Assembly: GCA_902774175.1 (NCBI GenBank)
Contig: CACYHG010000014.1
Span: 1-40,458 of the forward strand
Direction of reading: 5' to 3'
DNA: 40,458 nucleotides
DNA from: an uncultured Bacteroidota bacterium
Lineage (GTDB): Bacteria > Bacteroidota > Bacteroidia > Bacteroidales > WCHB1-69
Shown in pieces: positions 8,923 through 16,030 of this stretch (positions within the stretch are counted from its first letter, which is position 1; every line of letters begins with the position of its first letter). A model generated the notes under the pieces. That model made no database searches and was not told the DNA's origin. It saw only the letters and a program-made list of their open reading frames with translations. The position numbers and the translations under genes were made by a program.

Positions 8923-9489
8923 TTAATTGTTAGGAAGCCTTTGTGCTACAGCCATATATTGATCTCCTTCCTTCCATTCTGTTACTGTATATCCACGTTG
9001 AAGTTTTTTTGCCACCCATTTGTCAAATTTAACTTTGTCTGTAGTGGTTATTTTTTTTGTTGGAATATGCAAATAACTTTCTTCATCCATATTGTCTATT
9101 GATTGGAAATAACCGCTCGTATCTATTTGAAAACCTCCATTGCTGACCAAACCTGAAACCATTCCATAATACAATAAATTCTCATTTTCATTTAATGAGA
9201 AAACAAAATAAATATTTTGTCCGTTATTTGTAAGATAAAATGTTTCTACATTGTCGAAAACATATTGCATATCATTTTGATAAACTGTATATTGAAATGG
9301 ATCATTGTTTAATGACAATACAAACGGATAAGTTGTGCTATCATCTGTCGGAACATGATACCAGTCGCTAAGTGTGCAAATACCGTTTGTTTTATTTTCA
9401 ATTAAGGCATCTTTTTCACAGGATGTGAAAAAGATTGCTCCTACGAGGATTGTTGTTGCCACTAAGGGCAGAATTACTTTTTTTGTCAT
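8923..9489 (-). CDS. hypothetical lipoprotein (paralogue of the gene at 7919-8470)
   Basis: 188 residues starting at MTKKVILPLVATTILVG. The reading frame is open further upstream to 9609, but the added part has no signal-peptide character, while the ATG at 9489 gives a textbook lipoprotein leader ending in FFTSC (Cys at about 24). It shares the YPFVL-x5-PFQY-xxY motif, the LYYG segment and the GYTV C-terminal segment with the lipoprotein at 7919-8470. No known domain is recognised. It is the first gene of the AT-rich trio; the region upstream (9490-9936) must hold the promoter, but no clear TAnnTTTG on this strand was found close to the start. Confidence 0.72.
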   Translation of the reverse strand: MTKKVILPLVATTILVGAIFFTSCEKDALIENKTNGICTLSDWYHVPTDDSTTYPFVLSLNNDPFQYTVYQNDMQYVFDNVETFYLTNNGQNIYFVFSLNENENLLYYGMVSGLVSNGGFQIDTSGYFQSIDNMDEESYLHIPTKKITTTDKVKFDKWVAKKLQRGYTVTEWKEGDQYMAVAQRLPNN

Positions 9490-9936
9490 TGTGTTACTTT
9501 TTTTTAATTTACTGTTACTCTTTTCTTCCGTCTTGAGACGCGGATGTTTTTCACAATCCTTCACCCGGGAAACACTGGACGGTTTTTCACACCGTTCTGC
9601 TTGAACCACCTCCGGATTTCCATAAAGGTGGCGGGAACCACGTTTGCGTTTTTTACAAGTCCGCCGCTTGTTGCCCCCGCCCGTCCGGTTCCATTTAAAG
9701 CGAGGGCAACCTTACCCGACAGGCGGGTCAGTTTTACGCTCACAATAGAACAGCGACAGACTTCCATAGCCAATGTCTATTCTATTACATATAATACATT
9801 GGTATGGATTTTCCGTGGCTGGGTGTGGGAACAGAAGCGGGCACAAGAAAGGGAGCAGACGTTTCAACCGCCTGCGCAGGGTCTCATGAACCCTTCCAAA
9901 CCATCCGCGTTTTCCTCTTACGTTTCCCATGTCGTG
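9490..9936. other. noncoding stretch upstream of the lipoprotein operon
   Basis: No confident gene. A 70-codon frame at 9561-9773 (minus), with segments like SGKVALALNGTGRAGATSGG, is open but has no recognised relative and no leader; it may be a gene fragment or chance. Small symmetric elements are present: CGTCT-TG-AGACG at 9529-9540 and the CCTGCGCAGG palindrome near 9871. GC content rises sharply compared with the adjoining lipoprotein genes. Confidence 0.4.
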
Positions 9937-10277
9937 TTTTTGTGTTTCGTTTTTCGAATGCAACGATGGTGCAAGCCGAATGCAGAGCCGAACCGACGCT
10001 CGAACGAGTGCAAAGCTGGGCTTGCACAGGCTTTGCCGAGCGAGGAGGAGGAAAACGAAGTTAGCCTTGTTCGGGCTTTGCTGAGGCGCAGCCCATCTTC
10101 GCAACGCAGTTGCAAAATTACAACCTTCCACATCAGGCCATTTGTCCATTCACACTTATTTTTTAACCATTTTAATAAAAAGTTGCATTAAAATTGCTAA
10201 AAAATCGGCCATTTTTGTAAATTGGACAAAAAATCGCCATTTTCCGATGGCATGAAAATCCGGTTCCGGCGGAAAAA
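9937..10277 (+). repeat. dispersed noncoding repeat, copy A
   Basis: 341 bases nearly identical to copy B (12302-12570), apart from a 73-base segment at 9994-10066 absent from B and a one-base gap. The shared part contains CGCAGTTGCAAAA, two AAAATCGsCCATTTT-like direct repeats near 10200-10245, and the TTTTCCG...CGGAAAA end also found as copy C (7714-7751). It lies directly upstream of the AraC-family gene in the same orientation that copy B has toward the higBA remnant. No protein-coding signal is seen. Confidence 0.9.
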
Positions 10278-10339
10278 ACGAAAAAGAAAGGTGTGCGGAA
10301 AAAAACGCACGGAACAGGAGGACATATCCGGATTTTGAC

Positions 10340-10347
10340 TACCTTTG
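10340..10347 (+). promoter_or_regulatory. candidate -7 promoter element for the AraC-family gene
   Basis: TACCTTTG matches TAnnTTTG and lies 20 bases before the ATG at 10368. It falls between repeat A and the gene, outside the repeat. Confidence 0.5.
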
Positions 10348-10367
10348 CACAATAAAAGACATGCTGT

Positions 10368-11273
10368 ATGAAAAGTAAGAACGAACCTGACATTGAGCTT
10401 TCCAAAATGGAACTGGACCGCATGGTAAACAGCGATGCGCCGAACGACCGCCAGAACTTCATCACGGACGATGTCTCCCTGATTACCGACAACTCTCTCT
10501 ACAGAAAGAACATGCCGCTGCAGCGGATCTACCAGACAGCCAATCCGGAAATAATCCTGGTCATGCAGGGGAACGCCGACTACAACGTCAACAACCTGCC
10601 TTACAAGCTCGGGAAGGGCGACCTTTTCATTGTACCCATCGGCACCATCTTCCAGGTCAGATTCAGAAGCGATGATTTCAAGCTGAAGGTGATTGACTAT
10701 CATCTGAACCAGGACAACAAAATGAACTACTACGCGCTCTGGCTGAAACGCCACCATCTGACGGAATCAGACTTTTTCCGCGTCAACCTCTACTATGAGC
10801 TGATACACGAGTGCTATTCCAGCCACATGGAGATGAGGGAAAGCGTGGTGTACATCGTGCTTGCGCTGCTGCATGACATCAACAGAATACTTGCAAAGGA
10901 CGGAAACCAGACAGTGACGCTCAAACGGGAGGAGCAGGTTTACGTCGATTTCATGAAACTGCTTATGGAAGATTACGACATGCTGCCACGGGCCATAACC
11001 TACTACTCCGACAAGCTGAACCTCAACGCCAATCTGTTCGGAACTATTGTAAAAAAGGTAAGCGGCCTCTCCCCGCTGAACTGGATAAACCGCGTGACCA
11101 TGGACACAGCCAGATCCATGCTTATCAACGGCAGCGCAAGCATGAGCGACATCGCCCGAAAGGTGGGCTTCACGGAGCAGGCTTCATTCACACGGTTCTT
11201 CAAAAAGGAGGAGGGAATGAACCCGCTGGACTACCGGAAAATGTTCATGGGCGGGAAGCCGCAAGCGGAGTGA
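10368..11273 (+). CDS. AraC-family transcriptional regulator
   Basis: 301-residue DNA-binding regulator. Residues about 50-110 form a cupin-like ligand-sensing domain (PEIILVMQGNADYNVNNLPY, then GDLFIVPIGTIFQVRF). A helical linker follows, and the C-terminal ~100 residues hold the double helix-turn-helix typical of AraC/XylS proteins (LNLNANLFGTIVKKVSGLSP and MSDIARKVGFTEQASFTRFF, then the family's G-x-NPLDYRK). No ligand can be named. It stands alone: repeat A upstream, and a minus-strand short frame overlapping its last codons. Its final 63 coding bases plus 7 more recur at 13130-13199. Confidence 0.93.
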   Translation: MKSKNEPDIELSKMELDRMVNSDAPNDRQNFITDDVSLITDNSLYRKNMPLQRIYQTANPEIILVMQGNADYNVNNLPYKLGKGDLFIVPIGTIFQVRFRSDDFKLKVIDYHLNQDNKMNYYALWLKRHHLTESDFFRVNLYYELIHECYSSHMEMRESVVYIVLALLHDINRILAKDGNQTVTLKREEQVYVDFMKLLMEDYDMLPRAITYYSDKLNLNANLFGTIVKKVSGLSPLNWINRVTMDTARSMLINGSASMSDIARKVGFTEQASFTRFFKKEEGMNPLDYRKMFMGGKPQAE

Positions 11274-11469
11274 AAAGTGCGATTATAACTAATCCAACAA
11301 TCCGTTGTAATTCACAGTAATGAACAGGATGCTTGGAAAGCTGGAAGGATGCCGGTTCCGGTTTGGTTTTGCGCAAAGAAAACACATCTACCAGTGATTG
11401 TGCAAAACAAACACTGGCAAATGTGTTCATAAACAGCATCAGTGCAAATATCCGGCTTTTACTCATCAT
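11245..11469 (-). pseudogene. orphan signal-peptide ORF, probably a truncated secreted-protein gene
   Basis: The frame begins MMSKSRIFALMLFMNTFASVCFAQ, a convincing signal peptide. After some 50 residues of unremarkable sequence it ends inside the AraC gene's 3' end on the opposite strand (overlap 11245-11273). No domain is recognised. A leader followed by a short body that runs into a repeated segment is what a gene cut by a rearrangement would leave. A genuine 74-residue secreted peptide is the alternative. Confidence 0.4.
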
Positions 11470-11561
11470 TATTGCTGGATCCCATAAATACCATTGGGAT
11501 TAATTACTGTTAAAACAGCTTTTACTTTTATTTGCGGACGCACGCATCGCGCCCGTACAGG

Positions 11562-12188
11562 TCAAATGGAAATATGGTATCCGATGTATAAGCGGTGGAA
11601 CGTGCCTTTTTTGTTGTTATCAATGCGATAAAATCGCGATTTGTAGTCGGAAGGGATCAGTCCGAAATCCGCACCCGCAAGAAAGGTGATGCCATCCACA
11701 TTGTATTTCACACACGGACCCACAGTTAATTTCTGTACATTCGCCAAATCCCAGGCTGTCGGATTTCCGGCAATGCTGCCATGCTTCAAATCCATGGATG
11801 CCTGACCATCCAAGGCAGCATAACAACTGTAGGCTTGCATGCCGCAGCTCAACCCGATGGTGAGGGCTTCGTTGAAGCGGTAACCTCCGAACAGATGGCA
11901 ACCGCCAACAATGCTGCTGGTTTTTTCATTGGGCAGACCTCCCAGTTCCCCGCCGATGGAAAAGCTCCATTTGGGAATATCCAACTGATAGCCGAACAGT
12001 GCCTCCGGCGCAATTGCGGCAGGCCGTTTCGCGCCAAAAGTAACCGCAATATCCGGTATGTCAAGGTGCAGATATGCTGCCATTTCCAAACCCCAAAAAG
12101 ATGTTATTTTAAAGTTTTTCTCCATGTTCTGCGCCCCGATGTTCACCATCAGAAGGCAGCAGGCCGCTGATAAAATGAGTTTTTTCAT
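11562..12188 (-). CDS. outer-membrane beta-barrel-like hypothetical protein
   Basis: 208 residues with a clear signal peptide (MKKLILSAACCLLMVNIGAQ). The mature chain alternates short hydrophobic/aromatic strands with glycines (WGLEMAAYLHLD, FSIGGELGGLP, HLFGGYRFNEALTIGLSCGMQAY, ITFLAGADFGLIP) and ends in HRLYIGYHISI, a pattern of small Bacteroidetes outer-membrane barrels. No specific family can be named. Transcribed alone on the minus strand. Its upstream region shares a ~53-base block with the M28 peptidase gene, suggesting common control. GGAGA 8-12 bases before the ATG may serve as ribosome binding site. Confidence 0.75.
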   Translation of the reverse strand: MKKLILSAACCLLMVNIGAQNMEKNFKITSFWGLEMAAYLHLDIPDIAVTFGAKRPAAIAPEALFGYQLDIPKWSFSIGGELGGLPNEKTSSIVGGCHLFGGYRFNEALTIGLSCGMQAYSCYAALDGQASMDLKHGSIAGNPTAWDLANVQKLTVGPCVKYNVDGITFLAGADFGLIPSDYKSRFYRIDNNKKGTFHRLYIGYHISI

Positions 12189-12212
12189 GTTTAATGTCTC
12201 CTTTTTTTAATT

Positions 12213-12265
12213 GTTTATTACTTTCTATACCTATATGACGTTAATAATGCCCAAATCTTACAGCT
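12213..12265 (-). promoter_or_regulatory. 53-bp upstream block shared with the M28 peptidase gene
   Basis: Partner of 7641-7694; same strand sense, and its near edge is 24 bases from the start codon. The last 15 bases (TAGAAAGTAATAAAC) are identical and the first 18 differ at two positions; the middle is diverged with one indel. Here an ACGTC follows TGTAAGATT after 12 bases. Confidence 0.5.
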
Positions 12266-12301
12266 ACTTAAAAATTTTTTTTCGTTACCGTTTCCTGTTC
12301 C

Positions 12302-12570
12302 TTTTTGTGTTTCGTTTTTCGAATGCAACGATGGTGCAAGCCGAATGCAGAGCCGAACTTGTTCGGGCTTTGCTGAGGCGCAGCCCATCTTCGCAACGCA
12401 GTTGCAAAAGTACAACCTTCCACATCAGGCCATTTGTCCATTCACACTTATTTTTTAACCATTTTAATAAAAAGTTGCATTAAAATTGCTACAAAAATCG
12501 GCCATTTTTGTAAATTGGACAAAAAATCGCCATTTTCCGATGGCATGAAAATCCGGTTCCGGCGGAAAAA
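12302..12570 (+). repeat. dispersed noncoding repeat, copy B
   Basis: 269 bases matching copy A (9937-10277) except for A's 73-base extra segment (9994-10066) and one added base near 12492. Similarity fades into looser matches for ~20 bases to the left. On the right it stops abruptly after GGCGGAAAAA, where the sequence leading to the higB remnant begins. Confidence 0.9.
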
Positions 12571-12673
12571 CTTTCACACGCTTTTTCAGAAATGAGAAAG
12601 CCGAATCTTGACGAGAAACGCAGATACAAAAAAAAAAAAATTCGCAAAAAAAGCGAACATATTGGAAAAATGA

Positions 12674-12811
12674 CTACTTTTGCTTTCCAAGGCAGGATTG
12701 GAATCTGTACGTGTGAACGAAAAATACAGGATAGAGTTCAAATCGTCGATCGATACAGATAAAAGCATTACCATCTGTAACATAATTGACTTATCAAACC
12801 ATTATAAATAA
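12674..12811 (+). pseudogene. truncated higB/RelE-type toxin remnant
   Basis: A frame open from just after a TGA at 12671 to the TAA at 12811 reads ...LESVRVNEKYRIEF...ITICNIIDLSNHYK. This resembles the C-terminal part of Bacteroidetes RelE/ParE-type HigB toxins, which carry a RVNDKYRIEF-like strand and end in a SNHYK-like tail. The N-terminal half (about 60 residues in the family) is missing and there is no in-frame ATG. It ends 8 bases before the HigA-type antitoxin ATG, the normal higBA order and spacing. The toxin therefore looks inactivated by deletion or replacement of its 5' half. Confidence 0.75.
12675..12682 (+). promoter_or_regulatory. candidate -7 element upstream of the antitoxin
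   Basis: TACTTTTG matches TAnnTTTG. It lies at the left edge of the toxin remnant and could drive transcription through the remnant into the antitoxin gene. No -33 partner is obvious. Confidence 0.4.
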
Positions 12812-12819
12812 ATCTGGCT

Positions 12820-13131
12820 ATGGGAAATTTGGGTTACGGGGCATTCCCCACACATCCGGGAGAGGTTCTTAAGGAGGAATTGGAGGAGCGGGGCATCAGC
12901 CAACGTCAATTGGCCGATGGTACTGGTCTTACATATTCCGTGGTTAATGAAATATTAAACGGACACCGCCCAATATCGGCAAAAACAGCACTCATATTTG
13001 AAGCTGCACTTGACATCCCGGCAGATGCATTGATGTATCTTCAGATGAAATACAACATGCATACCACGCGCAACGACAAGACCGTAGCGAATGTTCTGAA
13101 GGGAATCAGAAAAATTGCGGCAGTCCTGTGA
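12820..13131 (+). CDS. higA: HigA-family antitoxin / helix-turn-helix protein
   Basis: 103 residues. The start FPTHPGEVLKEELEERGISQRQLA followed by GLTYSVVNEILNGHRPISA is typical of the XRE-type HigA antitoxin family: HPGEVLKEEL lead, then an HTH at about residues 26-50. HigA proteins bind and neutralise HigB, a ribosome-associated mRNA endonuclease, and repress the operon. Here the toxin partner immediately upstream is only a C-terminal remnant, so this antitoxin is orphaned. It could persist as a repressor or as an anti-addiction protein against other HigB toxins. Its stop overlaps the start of the duplicated AraC 3' end. Confidence 0.88.
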   Translation: MGNLGYGAFPTHPGEVLKEELEERGISQRQLADGTGLTYSVVNEILNGHRPISAKTALIFEAALDIPADALMYLQMKYNMHTTRNDKTVANVLKGIRKIAAVL

Positions 13132-13199
13132 GGGCATGAACCCGCTGGACTACCGGAAAAAGTTCATGGGCGGGAAGCCGCAGGCGGAGTGAGAAGTGC
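13130..13199 (+). repeat. 70-bp copy of the AraC gene 3' end
   Basis: Matches 11211-11280 at 66 of 70 positions: the last 63 coding bases of the AraC-family gene (encoding a GMNPLDYRK-like end) plus 7 bases beyond its stop. The rest of the gene is absent; the antitoxin gene abuts it directly. Confidence 0.92.
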
Positions 13200-13223
13200 C
13201 ATATCCTTTCACTGAAAAAGCAA

Positions 13224-13255
13224 AAAAGGAGGGCGTCTCATGACACCCTCCTTTT
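13224..13255 (-). terminator. intrinsic terminator of gdhA
   Basis: Stem arms AAAAGGAGGGCGTC (13224-13237) and GACACCCTCCTTTT (13242-13255) with a TCAT loop and one mismatch. Read on the minus strand it is followed by a T-rich run and lies 22 bases after the gdhA stop. It may also act on plus-strand transcripts from the antitoxin gene. Confidence 0.8.
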
Positions 13256-13277
13256 ACAGTATCGTCCGTCGGACGGA

Positions 13278-14621
13278 TTAGATGATGCCCTGGGCGAGCA
13301 TGGCTTTGGCAACACGCATGAAACCGGCGATGTTGGCGCCCTTCACGTAGTTGATGGTGCCGTCAGCCTGTTTGCCATACTGGACACACATGTCATAGAT
13401 GTTGTTCATGATGGTGTGGAGGTTCTTGTCGACCTCTTCGGCAGTCCAGTTGCGGTGTTCGGCGTTCTGGCAGATTTCCAGACCGGAAGTGGCAACGCCA
13501 CCGGCGTTGACAGCCTTACCGGGGCCGAAAGGTATCTTGGCACCCTGGATGGCGGCGATAGCGGCAGGCTGGCAACCCATGTTGGAAACCTCGGCCACAT
13601 ATTTCACACCGTTCTTGATCAATTCCTTGGCATCCTCTTCAGCCATCTCGTTCTGGAAAGCGCAGGGGCATGCGATGTCGCACTTCACGCTCCAAGCCTT
13701 CTTGCCGGCAGTGAATTTGGCTTTGCCCGGGAACTTGTCGGCCATATCCTGAACCTTGTTGCGGTTCGAGGCACGCATGTCAAGCATGTAGTCGATCATC
13801 TCCTTGGTGATGCCGTCGGCGATTTCGCAGACACCGTCCGGACCGGAGATGGCCACAACCTTGGCGCCGAGCTCGGTAGCCTTGATGGCGGCACCCCAGG
13901 CAACGTTACCGAAGCCGGAGAGGGCAATCCTCTTGCCTTCCATCTTGTCACCTTTTTCCTTCACCATGCGCTCCACATAGTAGATGGCACCGAAACCGGT
14001 GGCTTCGGGACGGATGAGGGAACCACCCCAGCCATAGCTCTTTCCGGTAAGGGCACCGGTGCTGTGCTCGCGGGCCAGTTTCTTGTACATGCCGTACATG
14101 TAACCGATCTCACGTCCGCCAACACCGACGTCACCGGCAGGGCTGTCCTGGTCCGGTCCGATGTTGCGCCACAGCTCATACATGAAAGCCTGGCAGTAAC
14201 GCATGATTTCCGCATCGGATTTCCCGACGGGGTCGAAATCGGAGCCGCCCTTGCCGCCACCGAGAGGAAGCATGGTCAGGCTGTTTTTGAAAATCTGCTC
14301 GAAGCCCAAGAACTTCAGCATTGAAACGTTAACCTTCGGGTGGAAACGGAGACCGCCTTTGTAAGCGCCGAGAGCGGCGTTGTACTGCACACGGTAACCG
14401 AGGTTGGTCTGGACTTCACCTTTATCGTCCACCCAAGTCACACGGAAAGTGAAGATACGGTCGGGCTCGACAAGACGCTCGACGATTTTCGCCTTTTCAA
14501 ATTCGGGGTGCTGGTTGTAAACCTCCTCGATTGATTCCAACACTTCGCGAACTGCCTGCAGGTATTCGCTCTCGCCCGGATGTTTGGCCTCCAAATTGGC
14601 CATTATTTTGTTAACTTCCAT
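13278..14621 (-). CDS. gdhA: NADP-specific glutamate dehydrogenase
   Basis: Hexameric-type GDH of 447 residues, the normal length for the small bacterial enzyme. It interconverts 2-oxoglutarate plus ammonia and glutamate in the cytoplasm. The substrate-binding block YKGGLRFHPKVNVSMLKFLGFEQIFKNSL contains the conserved Lys. PLGGGKGGSDFDP holds the catalytic Lys and PAGDVGVGGREIGYM follows. The dinucleotide-binding domain starts near 238 with GFGNVAWGAA. The ATG at 14621 precedes the usual N-terminal helices. Single-gene unit with its own promoter-like element and terminator. Cofactor preference is assigned by family resemblance, not by residues I could prove. Confidence 0.97.
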   Translation of the reverse strand: MEVNKIMANLEAKHPGESEYLQAVREVLESIEEVYNQHPEFEKAKIVERLVEPDRIFTFRVTWVDDKGEVQTNLGYRVQYNAALGAYKGGLRFHPKVNVSMLKFLGFEQIFKNSLTMLPLGGGKGGSDFDPVGKSDAEIMRYCQAFMYELWRNIGPDQDSPAGDVGVGGREIGYMYGMYKKLAREHSTGALTGKSYGWGGSLIRPEATGFGAIYYVERMVKEKGDKMEGKRIALSGFGNVAWGAAIKATELGAKVVAISGPDGVCEIADGITKEMIDYMLDMRASNRNKVQDMADKFPGKAKFTAGKKAWSVKCDIACPCAFQNEMAEEDAKELIKNGVKYVAEVSNMGCQPAAIAAIQGAKIPFGPGKAVNAGGVATSGLEICQNAEHRNWTAEEVDKNLHTIMNNIYDMCVQYGKQADGTINYVKGANIAGFMRVAKAMLAQGII

Positions 14622-14690
14622 AATTTTTGTTTTTTTATGTTATTAATTAATTGTGTTTTACAAAAAATTTATCTTCTTTTGAAACAAATG

Positions 14691-14698
14691 CAAAGATA
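14691..14698 (-). promoter_or_regulatory. candidate -7 promoter element for gdhA
   Basis: Minus-strand TATCTTTG matches TAnnTTTG, 69 bases before the gdhA ATG, giving a leader of about 60 bases. A weak TTGG lies about 22 bases further upstream. Confidence 0.5.
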
Positions 14699-14816
14699 GT
14701 AAATAAATACATCATTATTGCCAATCATATTTTTTTTTCCATTTATTTTTGACGATTGTTTCCATCGGACGGCACAATACCGTAACTGATGCGACGTTAT
14801 ATCATTTTAAAACGTT

Positions 14817-16013
14817 ATGGATATACTTCGCAGACAATTCTTCGCGCATGTGGGGCAGACCTCACCCTCTCCGCTGGCCATTGAGGTGGCACGGGCGGAG
14901 GGCAGTTTTTTCTATACGCCTGAAGGCAGACGCTATTACGACCTGGTGGCCGGCGTCTCCGTGAGCAACGTCGGGCACAACAACCCGAAAGTGGTGAAAG
15001 CCATACAGGAGCAGGCCGCCAATTACCTGCACATAATGGTATATGGGGAAATGATTGAAAAACCGCAGGTCAGATATGCGGAAAAAATCTGCTCCCTGCT
15101 GCCGCCAAAGCTGCAAAGCGTCTATTTCCTGAACTCCGGCAGCGAGGCGGTGGAGGGTGCGCTGAAGCTGGCGCGGCGCTTCACCGGCCGTCACAAGATG
15201 GTTTCCATGCGGAAGGCCTACCACGGCTCCACCATCGGGCCGCTCAGCATGATGGGCTCACCGGAGGCGGACGAATGGAAACGTCCCTTCATGCCGCTGG
15301 TGCCGGGTGTCACCTCCATCCCGTTCAACGACTTCGGTGCGCTCAATGCCATCACGGAGCGGACGGCGGGTGTGCTGGTCGAACCGGTACAGGGCGAGGC
15401 GGGCGTGCGTCCGCCTGCGGAGGGATACCTGCAGGCCTTGCGGCGACGCTGCGACGAAACCGGAGCTCTGCTCATCTTCGATGAGATACAGACCGGCATG
15501 GGGCGCACCGGCAGCATGTTCGCCCTGCAGAAGTACGGGGTCACGCCCGACATCCTCTGCCTGGCCAAGGCCATCGGCGGCGGAATGCCCTTGGGAGCCT
15601 TCATCTCCAGCAGGGAAATCATGAGCTCCCTCAGCCACGACCCTGCCTTGGGGCACATAACCACCTTCGGCGGACATCCCGTATGCTGCGCCGCCGGACT
15701 TGCCGCACTGGACTATCTTATGGAAAACAACATTGTGGAACAGGTGGAATCAAAAGGTGCCCTATACGAGGAACTGCTGATGAACAATCCGCAGGTGCGG
15801 GAAATCCGCCGCAGCGGCCTGCTGCTCGCCGTGGAGCTGGGCAATTCCGCCAAGCTGTACCGCATCATGGGGCTGTTCAAGGAGGCGGGCATAATGAGCG
15901 ACTGGTTCCTCTTCTGCGACACCGCCTTCCGCATCTCCCCTCCCCTGACCATTTCGGAGGAGGAGATCCGCGACAGCAGCCGCATCATCCTCTCCTGCCT
16001 GGACCGGCTGTAA
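14817..16013 (+). CDS. class III PLP-dependent aminotransferase (ArgD/ornithine aminotransferase-like)
   Basis: 398-residue fold-type I aminotransferase. Family motifs are complete: FLNSGSEAVEGALKLARRFTGR near 102 (phosphate-binding and first-domain signature), KAYHGST near 134, LLIFDEIQTGMGRTG near 220 with the PLP-ring Asp, and CLAKAIGGGMPLGA with the Schiff-base Lys at 251. TTFGGHPVCCAAGLAAL follows. Members act on acetylornithine, ornithine, 4-aminobutyrate and similar omega-amino acids, and the substrate cannot be read from the sequence. No arginine, lysine or GABA pathway genes flank it, so I give no symbol. It is divergent from gdhA and converges with the PAP2 gene 17 bases away. Confidence 0.9.
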   Translation: MDILRRQFFAHVGQTSPSPLAIEVARAEGSFFYTPEGRRYYDLVAGVSVSNVGHNNPKVVKAIQEQAANYLHIMVYGEMIEKPQVRYAEKICSLLPPKLQSVYFLNSGSEAVEGALKLARRFTGRHKMVSMRKAYHGSTIGPLSMMGSPEADEWKRPFMPLVPGVTSIPFNDFGALNAITERTAGVLVEPVQGEAGVRPPAEGYLQALRRRCDETGALLIFDEIQTGMGRTGSMFALQKYGVTPDILCLAKAIGGGMPLGAFISSREIMSSLSHDPALGHITTFGGHPVCCAAGLAALDYLMENNIVEQVESKGALYEELLMNNPQVREIRRSGLLLAVELGNSAKLYRIMGLFKEAGIMSDWFLFCDTAFRISPPLTISEEEIRDSSRIILSCLDRL

Positions 16014-16030
16014 GAAATCCGGATCCCGCG

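Noticed and set aside
9490..9609. 40-residue upstream extension of the lipoprotein at 8923-9489
   Set aside because: Charged, no leader; the internal ATG at 9489 gives a perfect lipoprotein signal.
13416..14324. 302-codon plus-strand frame opposite gdhA
   Set aside because: Mirror of the codon pattern of a confidently assigned gene; no start context, no known motifs.
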